In this document: positions 24,998-33,411 of the stretch, piece by piece
How positions within the stretch are numbered: the first letter of the stretch is position 1
Layout: the number at the start of each line of letters is the position of its first letter
DNA from: Rhizobiales bacterium GAS188
GTDB lineage: Bacteria; Pseudomonadota; Alphaproteobacteria; Rhizobiales; Beijerinckiaceae
Direction: 5' to 3'
Length of the DNA stretch: 64,000 nt
NCBI GenBank assembly: GCA_900104855.1
Contig: FNSS01000001.1
Location: 6,014,001 to 6,078,000 of the forward strand
The notes under the pieces: generated by a model
The model's input: only the letters and a program-made list of their open reading frames with translations
Database searches by the model: none
What the model was told of the DNA's origin: nothing
Translations under genes and position numbers: made by a program

Positions 24998-26245
24998 TCA
25001 GGCCGTCCGCTGCGCCTGTTGCACCAGGAAGTCACGCATCGCCGGGTCTTCGCACAGCCCGATGGCGCGAGAATATGCGGCTTGCGCCTCCGCTGATCGT
25101 TGCAGCCGCTTGAGCAGATCGGCAGCGACTGCCCAGTAAGGTTGGTAGATCTTGATCGCCTCCGCAGGGATGGCTTCGAGCAGGGATAATCCGACCGCCG
25201 CGCCGCGCGCTTCGGCGACGGCAGCGGCACGGCCGACATGCGCACCGATGGTCGGGGCGAGACGCACCAGCCCCTCATAGAGCAGGGCGATCGATTCCCA
25301 ATCGGTGAGGCCGATGAGTGCGCGGCGCGCATGCACCGACTGGATCGCCGCCTCGAGCTGGAATCGACCGATGTGGCCACTTTGCGCGGCGACGGCCAGG
25401 CACCGATCCGCTTCCTCGATCATCGTCCGCGACCACTGCGCCGCATCCTGTTTCGAGAGCGGCACATAGCCTCCGCTCGCGGTGCGCCGCGCATCCCGTC
25501 GCGCCTCGCAATGCAGCATGAGCGCGAGCAGCCCTTGGGCTTCCGGCTCGCCCGGCATCAGCCGCAGCAGCAGCCGCCCCAAATCGATCGCTTCGACGGC
25601 CAACCCCTTGCGCCGCGGATCGGCGCCGGCCACGTCGTCCCAGCCGCTGCCATAGGCGGCGTAGACCGCCTCCAGCACGGCGTCGAGACGCGCCGGCAGC
25701 TCCGTGGTTTCGGGGAGCTCGAAGGCGATCCGTGCGTCCCGAATCTTGGCCTTGGCGCGGGTCAGCCTCTGCCCCATGGCGGCGGGCTGGACGACGAATG
25801 CCGAGGCGATGCGCGCGGCGTCCAATCCCAGCACGGTCTGCAGCATGAGCGGCGTGCGCGCGCCGGCGTCGATGGCGGGATGGGCGCAAATGAACAACAG
25901 CTTGAGCCGGTCGTCGGGAAACTCGGGCTCCGTGGTCGCGAGCTCCTGTGCCTCGCGCGCCACTGCCAGCAGGGTCGGCACGGCCTCGCCCTGCACGCGG
26001 GCATGGCGGATGCCGTCCAGCAGCCGTCGCCGGGCGGCCGTGAGCAGCCACGCCTCGGGCTTTTCCGGCACGCCGGTGCGCGGCCAGGTTTTGAGCGCGG
26101 CGTGGAAGGCGTCGGCGAGCGCGTCCTCGGACGCCGCCACGTCGCGCGAGCGAGCGGCGAGAAACGCCAGCAGCCGGCTATAGGAGGCACGCGCCGCCTG
26201 TTCGGCGGCGCGCAGCGCTTCCGTCGCCGGGGCGTCTCTAGTCAT
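24998..26245 (-). CDS. ECF RNA polymerase sigma factor, ECF42 type with TPR-like C-terminal extension
   Basis: The 415-residue protein starts MTRDAPATEALRAAEQAARA. Region 2 includes LAFLAARSRDVAASEDALADAF and PEAWLLTAARRRLLDGIRH; region 4 includes RTPLMLQTVLGLDAARIASAF and MGQRLTRAKAKIRDA. A 230-residue helical extension follows, with repeats such as EAQAAYSRAIGLCEDPAMRDFL. This layout, together with a DGPF (YCII) gene immediately upstream, defines the ECF42 group, which has no anti-sigma factor and uses the extension for control. The start overlaps the DGPF gene stop by 8 nt. Target promoters are unknown. Confidence 0.88.
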   Translation of the reverse strand: MTRDAPATEALRAAEQAARASYSRLLAFLAARSRDVAASEDALADAFHAALKTWPRTGVPEKPEAWLLTAARRRLLDGIRHARVQGEAVPTLLAVAREAQELATTEPEFPDDRLKLLFICAHPAIDAGARTPLMLQTVLGLDAARIASAFVVQPAAMGQRLTRAKAKIRDARIAFELPETTELPARLDAVLEAVYAAYGSGWDDVAGADPRRKGLAVEAIDLGRLLLRLMPGEPEAQGLLALMLHCEARRDARRTASGGYVPLSKQDAAQWSRTMIEEADRCLAVAAQSGHIGRFQLEAAIQSVHARRALIGLTDWESIALLYEGLVRLAPTIGAHVGRAAAVAEARGAAVGLSLLEAIPAEAIKIYQPYWAVAADLLKRLQRSAEAQAAYSRAIGLCEDPAMRDFLVQQAQRTA

Positions 26246-26597
26246 GTTCCGCCGGTAAATTGGCGCGGACCTCGACGGCTCCGTTGGGCCCGGCGGGGTA
26301 GCGCGCCGCCCATTCGAGCGCGGTGTCCAGATCCGGCACATCAATGATGAAGAAGCCGCCGAGCTGCTCCTTGGTGTCGGCATAAGGCCCGTCCTGCACC
26401 AGCCGCTGGCCGTTGCGGAGGCGGATGGTCGTGGCGCCCGCCGGCGGTTGCAAGCCCGCACCTCCCACGAAGATCCCCGCATCCTTGATCGCCTTCATAT
26501 AGGGAAGAAAGCTCGCCCAGAACGCTTCCCGTTTCTTCGGTTCGTCGCGCGCGTCAAATTCAGCGGGGCTGAGGTAGAACATAAGCGTATGCTGCAT
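26238..26597 (-). CDS. DGPF-domain (YCII-related) protein, partner of the ECF42 sigma factor
   Basis: The 119-residue protein has the family hallmark DGPYADTKEQLGGFFIIDV (DGPF variant) and ends with an alpha/beta ferredoxin-like pattern. AAGGAGGG lies 6-7 nt before the ATG at 26597, so this start is firm although the frame is open upstream. DGPF proteins are consistently co-encoded with ECF42 sigma factors and are among their targets; their biochemical activity is not established. It is the first gene of a two-gene operon. Confidence 0.88.
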   Translation of the reverse strand: MQHTLMFYLSPAEFDARDEPKKREAFWASFLPYMKAIKDAGIFVGGAGLQPPAGATTIRLRNGQRLVQDGPYADTKEQLGGFFIIDVPDLDTALEWAARYPAGPNGAVEVRANLPAEHD

Positions 26598-26808
26598 GGC
26601 TGCCCTCCTTGGTTGGAAGCGAGAACCGATCTCGCTCCCTTCGTTGACGCGCCACCAGGCGCCATTTCGACATCGCCCAGAAGGCGTCGATCCTATCTCA
26701 GGCGGGCCCCGGGGGGCAGCCGATCTGGCGTCTGCCTGCTCCGAGCCACCTGGATAGGTCGAGCCCGCCGGGAATGACATGCCCGTCTTTTCCGAACGGG
26801 CCCTGGGA

Positions 26809-27330
26809 TCAGCCGAGCTGGAAGGCCGAAGCCTTATGTTCGCGCGTCAGCAGCGCGCGTTTGCGCTTGAAGCCCCAGCGATAGCCGGAGAGGGAGCCGT
26901 CCTTCTTCACCACGCGGTGGCATGGGATGAGGATGGCGATGCTGTTGGCGGCGCAGGCTTCCGCCACTTCGCGGGCCTCGCGCGGTGCGCCCAGCTTCGC
27001 GGCAATATCGCCATAGCTCACGGTCTGTCCGGCGGGGATCTCCCGAAGGGCATTCCAGACGCGCTTCTCATAGTCCGTTCCGCGCGCGTCGAGCGTCAGG
27101 CCGTGATCGCGGTCTGGATGATCGATGACCGAAGCGAGCTTGCCGATCGTCTCGGACAAGGCCTCGTCATCCTGGTGAAGGCTCGTGTCCGCAAAGCGCA
27201 GGCGAAGCCTATCGATCAAAGCCGCGCGGTCGTCCCCGAACTCGAAGGCCACGAGGCCGCGAGCGGAGACCGCCGCGACGAAATCCCCCAAGGAGCTTTG
27301 CCCCCAAGCATAGCGAATAGGGTCGGACAT
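26809..27330 (-). CDS. ogt: Methylated-DNA--protein-cysteine S-methyltransferase
   Basis: The 173-residue suicide repair protein has the active-site PCHRVV with Cys137, the DNA-binding helix YGDIAAKLGAPREAREVAEA and the binding-channel residues of VWNALREIPAGQTVSY. It moves alkyl groups from O6-alkylguanine to the cysteine. The N-terminal domain is short and there is no Ada-type Zn-binding AraC part, so Ogt is the better name. It lies 212 nt upstream (in its own direction) of the DGPF gene. Confidence 0.93.
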   Translation of the reverse strand: MSDPIRYAWGQSSLGDFVAAVSARGLVAFEFGDDRAALIDRLRLRFADTSLHQDDEALSETIGKLASVIDHPDRDHGLTLDARGTDYEKRVWNALREIPAGQTVSYGDIAAKLGAPREAREVAEACAANSIAILIPCHRVVKKDGSLSGYRWGFKRKRALLTREHKASAFQLG

Positions 27331-27483
27331 CTTGGTCTCCTATCTTCCGTTATTCCTTGGGCTGGAAGATAGGCTTGGCGTGCTGCTGCCGCGATCCGCT
27401 TCTTGCTTCGGAATTGACGGGGCGCCGGTCCGCCCGCGGCGCCCATTCTCGCGAGGGGTGCGGGACATATTTTTTTGAACGCC

Positions 27484-27657
27484 AGCGCTCACCTCTCCCC
27501 TTGCGGGAGAGGTCGGCTTGGATGAGCGAAGCGAAGAGAAGCCGGGTGAGGGGGCAGCGCCGGCTCGGCTTAGAAAGGCGGTTGCTGCCCCCTCACCCGG
27601 ATCACTCCCTGCGGTCGTGATCCGACCTCTCCCGCAAGGGGAGGGGTGAGCGGCGCT
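27484..27657. repeat. Nested palindromic intergenic repeat between ogt and the cinA-type gene
   Basis: The outer arms 27484-27516 (core CACCTCTCCCCTTGCGGG) and 27622-27657 pair almost perfectly, and an inner pair 27542-27558 / 27584-27600 (CCGGGTGAGGGGGCAGC) is perfect over 17 bp. Together they fill nearly all of the 329-nt gap. The rest, 27331-27483, shows only the ogt upstream region. It resembles mobile-like palindromic intergenic elements dispersed in many Hyphomicrobiales genomes. Confidence 0.75.
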
Positions 27658-27659
27658 GC

Positions 27660-28172
27660 TTAAGCAACGCGGATCGCCGAGGCCTGTGCTGCCTCTTCCA
27701 GCAAAGCGAGAGCGGCGATGACGGTGAGGCGGCGCACCTCGGCGCGTCCGACATCGCCGAAGCGCCGCTCCAGATGCCTGAAGCCTCGCCCTTTGGCCGC
27801 AAAGCCGAAATGCACGAGGCCGACCGGTTTCTCGGCGCTGCCGCCGCCCGGACCCGCGACGCCGGTGACCGCGACCGCAAGATCGGCAAGCGAGCGCTGC
27901 AGCGCTCCTTCCGCCATGGCTCGCGCCACCTCTTCGCTCACCGCGCCATGTCGGGCGATCAGCTCCGGCGGCACGCCGAGCATCTCGGTCTTGGCCGCGT
28001 TCGAATAGGTGACGAAGCCGCGATCGACGACGTCCGAGGAACCGGCGATCTCGGTCAGCGCCCCGGCAACGAGCCCACCAGTGCAGGATTCGGCCGTCGC
28101 GATGTGCAGCCCCAGTGTCCGGCACAGATCGAGAAGCCGACGCGCCTGCGCCAGCAGTGCCTCATCGAACAT
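27660..28172 (-). CDS. pncC: CinA C-terminal-type nicotinamide-nucleotide amidohydrolase
   Basis: The 170-residue stand-alone CinA C-terminal domain starts [17 protein letters not shown]. It shows the conserved [35 protein letters not shown], and [19 protein letters not shown]. Members deamidate NMN in pyridine nucleotide salvage. It overlaps the end of ispDF by 11 nt on the same strand, so the two are co-transcribed. No N-terminal MoCF domain is present. Confidence 0.9.
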   Translation of the reverse strand: MFDEALLAQARRLLDLCRTLGLHIATAESCTGGLVAGALTEIAGSSDVVDRGFVTYSNAAKTEMLGVPPELIARHGAVSEEVARAMAEGALQRSLADLAVAVTGVAGPGGGSAEKPVGLVHFGFAAKGRGFRHLERRFGDVGRAEVRRLTVIAALALLEEAAQASAIRVA

Positions 28173-29409
28173 CGGTCTCTCCTTCGCCCATCGGCATCTC
28201 GAGCGTCGCGATCGCCTGCGCCGCGATGCCTTCGCCGCGGCCGGTGAAGCCGAGCCTCTCGGAGGTCGTGGCCTTGATCGACACACGCCCCTCATCGAGG
28301 CCGCAGATCTCGGCGATCGAAGCGCGGATCGCCTGGCGATGCGCGGTCAGGCGCGGTGCCTCACAGATCACGGTCGCGTCGAGATGCAGGATGCGGCCGC
28401 CGCGCCGCCTGGCGCGCGCCACTGCATCGGCGAGGAACAGGCGAGACGCGGCGTCTTTCCAACGCGGCTCCGACGGCGGGAAATGCACGCCGATATCGCC
28501 GTCGCCGAGCGCGCCCAGCACCGCATCGGTCAGGGCATGCAGGAGCACATCCCCGTCCGAATGCGCCATGACGCCGCGATCATGCGCGATCCTCACCCCT
28601 CCGAGCATGATGAAGGCGCCGGCGCCGAAGGCATGCACGTCATAGCCGAGGCCGGTGCGCGTCTCGGTCCGGATCCGCAGATGCTCCGCGGCGCGCGCGA
28701 AATCGGAGGGCAGGCTCAATTTGGCGTTCTCCGCTTCACCCTCGAAGACATGCACGTCGAGCCCGGCCCATTCGGCGAGCCCACCATCATCCGTGAAGGC
28801 ATCGAGCCCGGCGCTCGCCGCGCGGGCATGGGCGTCGCGGATCTTGGCGAAGGCGAAGGCTTGCGGCGTCTGGATGGCCCGCAGGCTCTCGCGCGCCAGG
28901 GTCTCGCCGTAAGGGCGTCCAGCTCCCAGGCGCCTGATCGTGTCGTTGACGGGAATGCCTGGCACCGCCGCGCCATGCTGGTGCGCGGCCGCGATGGCGC
29001 GGGCCACCAGGGCCGGCGAGACGAAGGGACGGGCCGCGTCATGGATGAGCACGATCTCGGGCGGGACCTCGGAGAGCGCCTCGAGCCCGGCGCGCACGCT
29101 CGCCTGGCGCGTCGCCCCGCCAAAGGCAGGCGGCAGCAGGAAATCCGGGCATTGCGGCGCGAGCCGCGCCGTGATCGCCTCGTATTCCTCGGCGTCGTCG
29201 GGGTGGATGACGACGATAGCCTGCGCTACGCCTGCCGCCTCGCGCAGAGCCCTTATGGCACGCTCCAGCACGCTGATCCCGCCGAGCAGCTGGTATTGCT
29301 TCGGCCGCTCGCCTCCGGCACGCAGGCCGCGGCCCGCGGCGACAATCAATGCCGCTGTCTTGGGCAGGGCCGGAGCCTTGGGGAAATCGAGAGAGCTGAT
29401 AGAGGGCAC
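28162..29409 (-). CDS. ispDF: Bifunctional IspD/IspF of the MEP isoprenoid pathway
   Basis: The N-terminal IspD part has the CTP-binding loop [15 protein letters not shown] and RPKQYQLL; the C-terminal IspF part starts near [13 protein letters not shown], with the zinc ligands DVH and [13 protein letters not shown]. The fusion makes CDP-methylerythritol and then the 2,4-cyclodiphosphate, skipping the IspE step physically; fused IspDF is usual in alphaproteobacteria. GTG 29409 (415 residues) is chosen because the conserved part begins 16 residues later; ATG 29478 or 29535 are possible. It diverges from the dusB-ntr operon. Confidence 0.93.
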   Translation of the reverse strand: MPSISSLDFPKAPALPKTAALIVAAGRGLRAGGERPKQYQLLGGISVLERAIRALREAAGVAQAIVVIHPDDAEEYEAITARLAPQCPDFLLPPAFGGATRQASVRAGLEALSEVPPEIVLIHDAARPFVSPALVARAIAAAHQHGAAVPGIPVNDTIRRLGAGRPYGETLARESLRAIQTPQAFAFAKIRDAHARAASAGLDAFTDDGGLAEWAGLDVHVFEGEAENAKLSLPSDFARAAEHLRIRTETRTGLGYDVHAFGAGAFIMLGGVRIAHDRGVMAHSDGDVLLHALTDAVLGALGDGDIGVHFPPSEPRWKDAASRLFLADAVARARRRGGRILHLDATVICEAPRLTAHRQAIRASIAEICGLDEGRVSIKATTSERLGFTGRGEGIAAQAIATLEMPMGEGETDVR

Positions 29410-29557
29410 GAATTGCCGATAGGTTCGAGCTGCAGCCGGAATAAGGTTGTCGTCAGAAGGGCTGCGCGGGCTTCGCATGCAACTATGCGGTGCGCGCTGC
29501 GACGCCATGCCGCAACGCTCTCGCTGTTGGCCCAAGGAGAGCGGAAGCGCAAGAGCC

Positions 29558-29587
29558 TTGTGCAGCGCACAATGACCTGTCTATTAT
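29558..29587 (+). promoter_or_regulatory. Candidate sigma-70 promoter for dusB-ntrBC
   Basis: TTGTGC (29558-29563) and TATTAT (29582-29587) are 18 nt apart. The implied start of transcription is about 29594, leaving almost no leader before ATG 29597, so if it is used translation may begin at the next Met (29624). Confidence 0.35.
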
Positions 29588-29596
29588 CTGAGCAAG

Positions 29597-30706
29597 ATGC
29601 AGATTGATCAAAAAATAGGCAATATGCCCGTGGCAGGTGCTGCCCACCCCTTGTGCATTGGGCCGGTAAGGCTCGATGGGCAGGTGCTGCTCGCGCCGAT
29701 GTCCGGCATCACCGATGTGGCGATGCGCAGGATCGCGCGCCGCTTGGGAGCGGCCGGTGTCGTCAGCGAGATGATCGCCTCTCCGGAGCTCGCCCGCGGC
29801 AGCGAGGAAGCGAGGCTGAAGCTCGAGGGCCAGGGTGTCCTGCCGCATATCGTGCAGATCGCCGGGCGCGATCCGGGCTGCATGGCAGAGGCCGCGCGCA
29901 TCGCCGAATCCTCCGGCGCCGATATCATCGACATCAATATGGGCTGTCCGGCGAAGCGCGTCGCAAGGCAGCTTTGCGGCTCGGCGCTGATGCGCGAGCC
30001 CGACCTCGTCGCCCGTGTGGTGGAGACGGTCGCGGGCGCGGTCGGCGTGCCGGTGACCGTGAAGATGCGGCTCGGTTTCGATGCGACGAGCCTGAACGCG
30101 CCGGATATCGCGCGTCGTTGCGAGGCGGCGGGCGCAAGGCTGATCGCGGTGCATGGGCGCACGCGCGCCCAGTTCTACGAGGGCAGGGCCGATTGGGCGG
30201 CCGTGGCGGCGGTGAAACGGGCGATCGGCGTGCCGCTCATCGTCAATGGCGACATCGCCTGCGCGGCGGATGCGCAGGCGGCATTGCGGCTCTCGGGCGC
30301 GCAAGGTGTGATGATCGGGCGCGCCGCGCTCGGCCGTCCCTGGCTGCTGGGCGAGATCGAGCAGGCCTTGCGGGGCGAGACGGTGATCGCTCTGTCGGCA
30401 ACTTCGCGCCGCGACGTCGCGATCGAGCATTATCAGGGCTTGCTCGCCCTTTACGGGGTGTCGCTCGGGCTTCGTCATGCGCGCAAGCACCTGCAAGCCT
30501 ATGGGGAGCATGCGCTTTCCGCGGCCGTCCCGGCCCGGGCCGCGCCGATCAAGGCCGCGCTGGTGCGCTCCGTCGAGCCGGCCGAGGTCGAAAGCCTACT
30601 GCGGGAGGCGTTCGCGCTTGCGGCCGAGACCGGCGAGCAGAGCTTGAACGGCGAGAGCTTGAACGGGCAGAGCTTGAACGGGCAGAATTTGGCGGTGGCC
30701 GCGTGA
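29597..30706 (+). CDS. dusB: tRNA-dihydrouridine synthase (NifR3/DusB)
   Basis: The 369-residue flavoenzyme reduces uridines in tRNA. Motifs are [19 protein letters not shown], the active-site loop [10 protein letters not shown] with its cysteine, [22 protein letters not shown] and [13 protein letters not shown]. In alphaproteobacteria it heads the nifR3-ntrB-ntrC operon, as here; its stop overlaps ntrB (GTGA). The C-terminus has an unusual repeat, three SLNG(E/Q) units encoded by 15-bp repeats (about 30640-30690). Met10 (29624) is an alternative start. Confidence 0.95.
   Translation: MQIDQKIGNMPVAGAAHPLCIGPVRLDGQVLLAPMSGITDVAMRRIARRLGAAGVVSEMIASPELARGSEEARLKLEGQGVLPHIVQIAGRDPGCMAEAARIAESSGADIIDINMGCPAKRVARQLCGSALMREPDLVARVVETVAGAVGVPVTVKMRLGFDATSLNAPDIARRCEAAGARLIAVHGRTRAQFYEGRADWAAVAAVKRAIGVPLIVNGDIACAADAQAALRLSGAQGVMIGRAALGRPWLLGEIEQALRGETVIALSATSRRDVAIEHYQGLLALYGVSLGLRHARKHLQAYGEHALSAAVPARAAPIKAALVRSVEPAEVESLLREAFALAAETGEQSLNGESLNGQSLNGQNLAVAA
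30640..30691 (+). repeat. 15-bp tandem repeat at the 3' end of dusB
   Basis: AGCTTGAACGG followed by CGAG or GCAG recurs three times with a fourth diverged copy, encoding [17 protein letters not shown]. In-frame length makes it tolerant of slippage. Confidence 0.7.
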
Positions 30707-31839
30707 GCGTCCTCGGCGATCCGATCGAGCCGATGCTGGTGCATCTCGCCCCGATGCTGCCGCCGGAAGGAGCCCAGGCGATCTTGAACGCCATCCCGAT
30801 GCCGATCCTGTGCCTGTCACCGGATAACGGCATCTCCTACGCCAATCTCGCGGCCGAGAGCTTCTTCGAATTGTCCGTCCCCTTCCTGCGGCGCCAGAAG
30901 CTGACCGAGCTGTTTCCCTTCGATTCGCCGGTGGTCGGCCTCGTCGCCGAGGCGAGGCGGCGCAATGCGAGCGTCAGCGAACGCCGCTTGCCGATCACCT
31001 CGCCATTCTCGCACGACGAGAAGATCGTCGACATTTTCACATTGCCTTTCAACGACATGGATGGGCATGTTCTGGTGATGATGCAGGAGCGCACCATCGC
31101 CGACAAGATGGACCGGCAGCTCACTCATCGCGGCGCCGCGCGCTCGGTCAGCGGCTTGGCCGCGATGCTCGCCCATGAGATCAAGAACCCGCTCTCGGGC
31201 ATTAGAGGTGCGGCGCAACTCCTTGAAATGTCGGCGCAAGAGGGGGATCGCGCGCTCACCCAGCTGATCTGCCAGGAGACCGACCGCATCGTGAAGCTGG
31301 TCGACCGCATGGAGTTCTTCGGCGATTCCCGCCCCATCTCGCGCGAGCCGGTCAACATCCACTCGGTGCTCGACCATGTGAAGCGCCTGGCACGCTCCGG
31401 CTTCGCCCAGCATATCCGGATCGTCGAGACCTATGATCCTTCGCTGCCCCCGGTGCTCGCCAATCGCGACCAGCTGATCCAGGTCTTCCTCAACCTCGTC
31501 AAGAACGCCGCCGAGGCGATCGGCAAGGACGCGATCGACGGCGAGATCGAGTTCACCACTGCCTTCAAGCCCGGCGTGAAGCTCTCGGTCGGGCCGTCCT
31601 CGAGCCGGGTCGGCCTGCCGCTCGAATTCTGCGTCCGCGACAACGGGCCGGGCGTGCCCGCCGATCTGCAACCCCATCTCTTCGATCCCTTCGTCACCAC
31701 CAAGACGCAGGGCTCTGGCCTCGGTCTTGCACTGGTCGCGAAGATCATCGGGGATCATGGCGGCATCGTCGAATGCGAGTCGGCGCACCGCCGCACCACG
31801 TTCCGGGTCATGATGCCGATGTTCAAGCCGGGAATGTGA
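30703..31839 (+). CDS. ntrB: Nitrogen regulation sensor histidine kinase NtrB
   Basis: The 378-residue soluble kinase/phosphatase has an N-terminal PAS domain ([20 protein letters not shown]), the phospho-acceptor His158 in [16 protein letters not shown], the N box LVKNAAEAI, and G boxes VRDNGPGVP and GSGLGLALV. It phosphorylates NtrC when nitrogen is scarce and is switched by PII protein. The GTG start overlaps the dusB stop. Confidence 0.95.
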   Translation: MSVLGDPIEPMLVHLAPMLPPEGAQAILNAIPMPILCLSPDNGISYANLAAESFFELSVPFLRRQKLTELFPFDSPVVGLVAEARRRNASVSERRLPITSPFSHDEKIVDIFTLPFNDMDGHVLVMMQERTIADKMDRQLTHRGAARSVSGLAAMLAHEIKNPLSGIRGAAQLLEMSAQEGDRALTQLICQETDRIVKLVDRMEFFGDSRPISREPVNIHSVLDHVKRLARSGFAQHIRIVETYDPSLPPVLANRDQLIQVFLNLVKNAAEAIGKDAIDGEIEFTTAFKPGVKLSVGPSSSRVGLPLEFCVRDNGPGVPADLQPHLFDPFVTTKTQGSGLGLALVAKIIGDHGGIVECESAHRRTTFRVMMPMFKPGM

Positions 31840-31893
31840 TCCGGCCGGCAAGAGGGCGGCAACGGGGCGGCCGGGAGGATCGAGAGGAGCTTG

Positions 31894-33336
31894 ATGCGCA
31901 GCGGACAGATTCTGGTCGCAGACGACGATGCCGCCATTCGGACGGTACTCGGCCAGGCGCTGTCGCGCGCCGGCTACGAGGTGCGTTCGACCGGCAATGG
32001 CGCGACCTTGTGGCGCTGGGTGGCGGAGGGCGACGGCGACCTCGTGATCACCGATGTGGTGATGCCGGACCACAATGCCTTCGATCTCTTGCCGCGCATC
32101 AAGCGGGTGCGGCCGGAGCTGCCGGTCGTGGTCATGAGCGCCCAGAACACCTTCATGACGGCGGTGCGCGCCTCCGAGCTCGGCGCCTATGATTATCTGC
32201 CGAAGCCCTTCGACCTGAAGGAGATCGTCTCGATCGTCGCTCGGGCCTTGTCGGAGCAGGGGGCAGGCCCGCCGAAGCCGACCGTGATCGACACCGAGAA
32301 CATGCCGCTCGTCGGCCGTTCGGCCTCGATGCAGGATGTCTACCGGGTGCTGGCGCGCCTGATGCAGACCGACCTGACCGTGATGATCAACGGCGATTCG
32401 GGCACCGGCAAAGAGCTCGTGGCTCGCGCCCTCCATGATTTCGGCAAGCGGCGCAAAGGCCCCTTCATCGCCGTCAACATGGCCGCCATCCCGCGCGACC
32501 TCATCGAATCCGAGCTGTTCGGCCACGAGAAAGGCGCCTTCACGGGAGCCCTGGCGCGCTCGGTCGGACGCTTCGAGCAGGCCGAGGGCGGCACGCTCTT
32601 CCTCGACGAGATCGGCGACATGCCGATGGAAGCCCAGACGCGCCTGCTGCGGGTGCTGCAGCAGGGCGAATACACGACCGTCGGCGGACGGGTTCCGATC
32701 AAGACCAATGTGCGCATCATCGCGGCGACCAACAAACAGCTGCGCGGGCTGATCCAGCAGGGCCTGTTCCGGGAAGACCTGTTCTTCCGCCTCAATGTCG
32801 TGCCGATCCGCCTGCCGCCGCTGCGCGAGCGGTCCGAGGACATCCCGGATCTGGTGCGGCACTTCTTCGCCATGAACGAGAAGGAGGGGCTGCCGGTCAA
32901 GACGCTCGAGCCCGAGGCGATCGAGCGTCTCTGCGCCTATCGCTGGCCGGGCAATGTGCGCGAGCTCGAAAACTTGGTCCGCCGGCTTGCCGCACTCTAT
33001 CCGCAGCAGAACATCTCGGCGGCGACGATCGAGGCGGAACTGTCGCAATCGGACGCGGCACCGGCCCCGAGCCTGGAAGCGCCGGCCGATATGACGCTCG
33101 CCGCCATGGTGGAGCGGCATCTGCAGCATTATTTCGCGACCTTCGGCGCGCAGCTGCCGCCGCCCGGCCTTTATCATCGCATCGTCGAGGAGGTGGAAGG
33201 CCCGCTGATCAGCGCCGCGCTCGCCGCCACCCGCGGCAACCAGATCAAGGCGGCGCATCTGCTCGGCCTCAATCGGAACACTTTGCGCAAAAAAATCAGT
33301 GATCTCGACATCCAAGTGATGAAGCTCTCCCGATAG
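31894..33336 (+). CDS. ntrC: Nitrogen regulation response regulator NtrC (sigma-54 activator)
   Basis: The 480-residue protein has a receiver domain with Asp54 (VITDVVMPD), a sigma-54 AAA+ domain with Walker A GDSGTGKE, the intact sigma-54-contacting GAFTGA and the Walker B region [12 protein letters not shown], and a Fis-type HTH ([24 protein letters not shown]). It activates glutamine synthetase and other nitrogen genes. ATG 31894 is preferred to TTG 31891 since GAGAGGAG ends 5 nt before it. The gap after ntrB is 54 nt. Confidence 0.96.
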   Translation: MRSGQILVADDDAAIRTVLGQALSRAGYEVRSTGNGATLWRWVAEGDGDLVITDVVMPDHNAFDLLPRIKRVRPELPVVVMSAQNTFMTAVRASELGAYDYLPKPFDLKEIVSIVARALSEQGAGPPKPTVIDTENMPLVGRSASMQDVYRVLARLMQTDLTVMINGDSGTGKELVARALHDFGKRRKGPFIAVNMAAIPRDLIESELFGHEKGAFTGALARSVGRFEQAEGGTLFLDEIGDMPMEAQTRLLRVLQQGEYTTVGGRVPIKTNVRIIAATNKQLRGLIQQGLFREDLFFRLNVVPIRLPPLRERSEDIPDLVRHFFAMNEKEGLPVKTLEPEAIERLCAYRWPGNVRELENLVRRLAALYPQQNISAATIEAELSQSDAAPAPSLEAPADMTLAAMVERHLQHYFATFGAQLPPPGLYHRIVEEVEGPLISAALAATRGNQIKAAHLLGLNRNTLRKKISDLDIQVMKLSR

Positions 33337-33411
33337 CGGCCGCAAAACCGTCGCATTCCAACAACACTGTTGCCCGCGTGCATCAATGGCGAGGCGGGGT
33401 CAGCCGACGGA

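Noticed and set aside
30817-33345. Very long open frame (842 codons) on the minus strand opposite ntrB/ntrC
   Set aside because: Composition is Arg/Asp/His-rich with no family motifs; it is the antisense shadow usual in GC-rich coding DNA over two certain genes.
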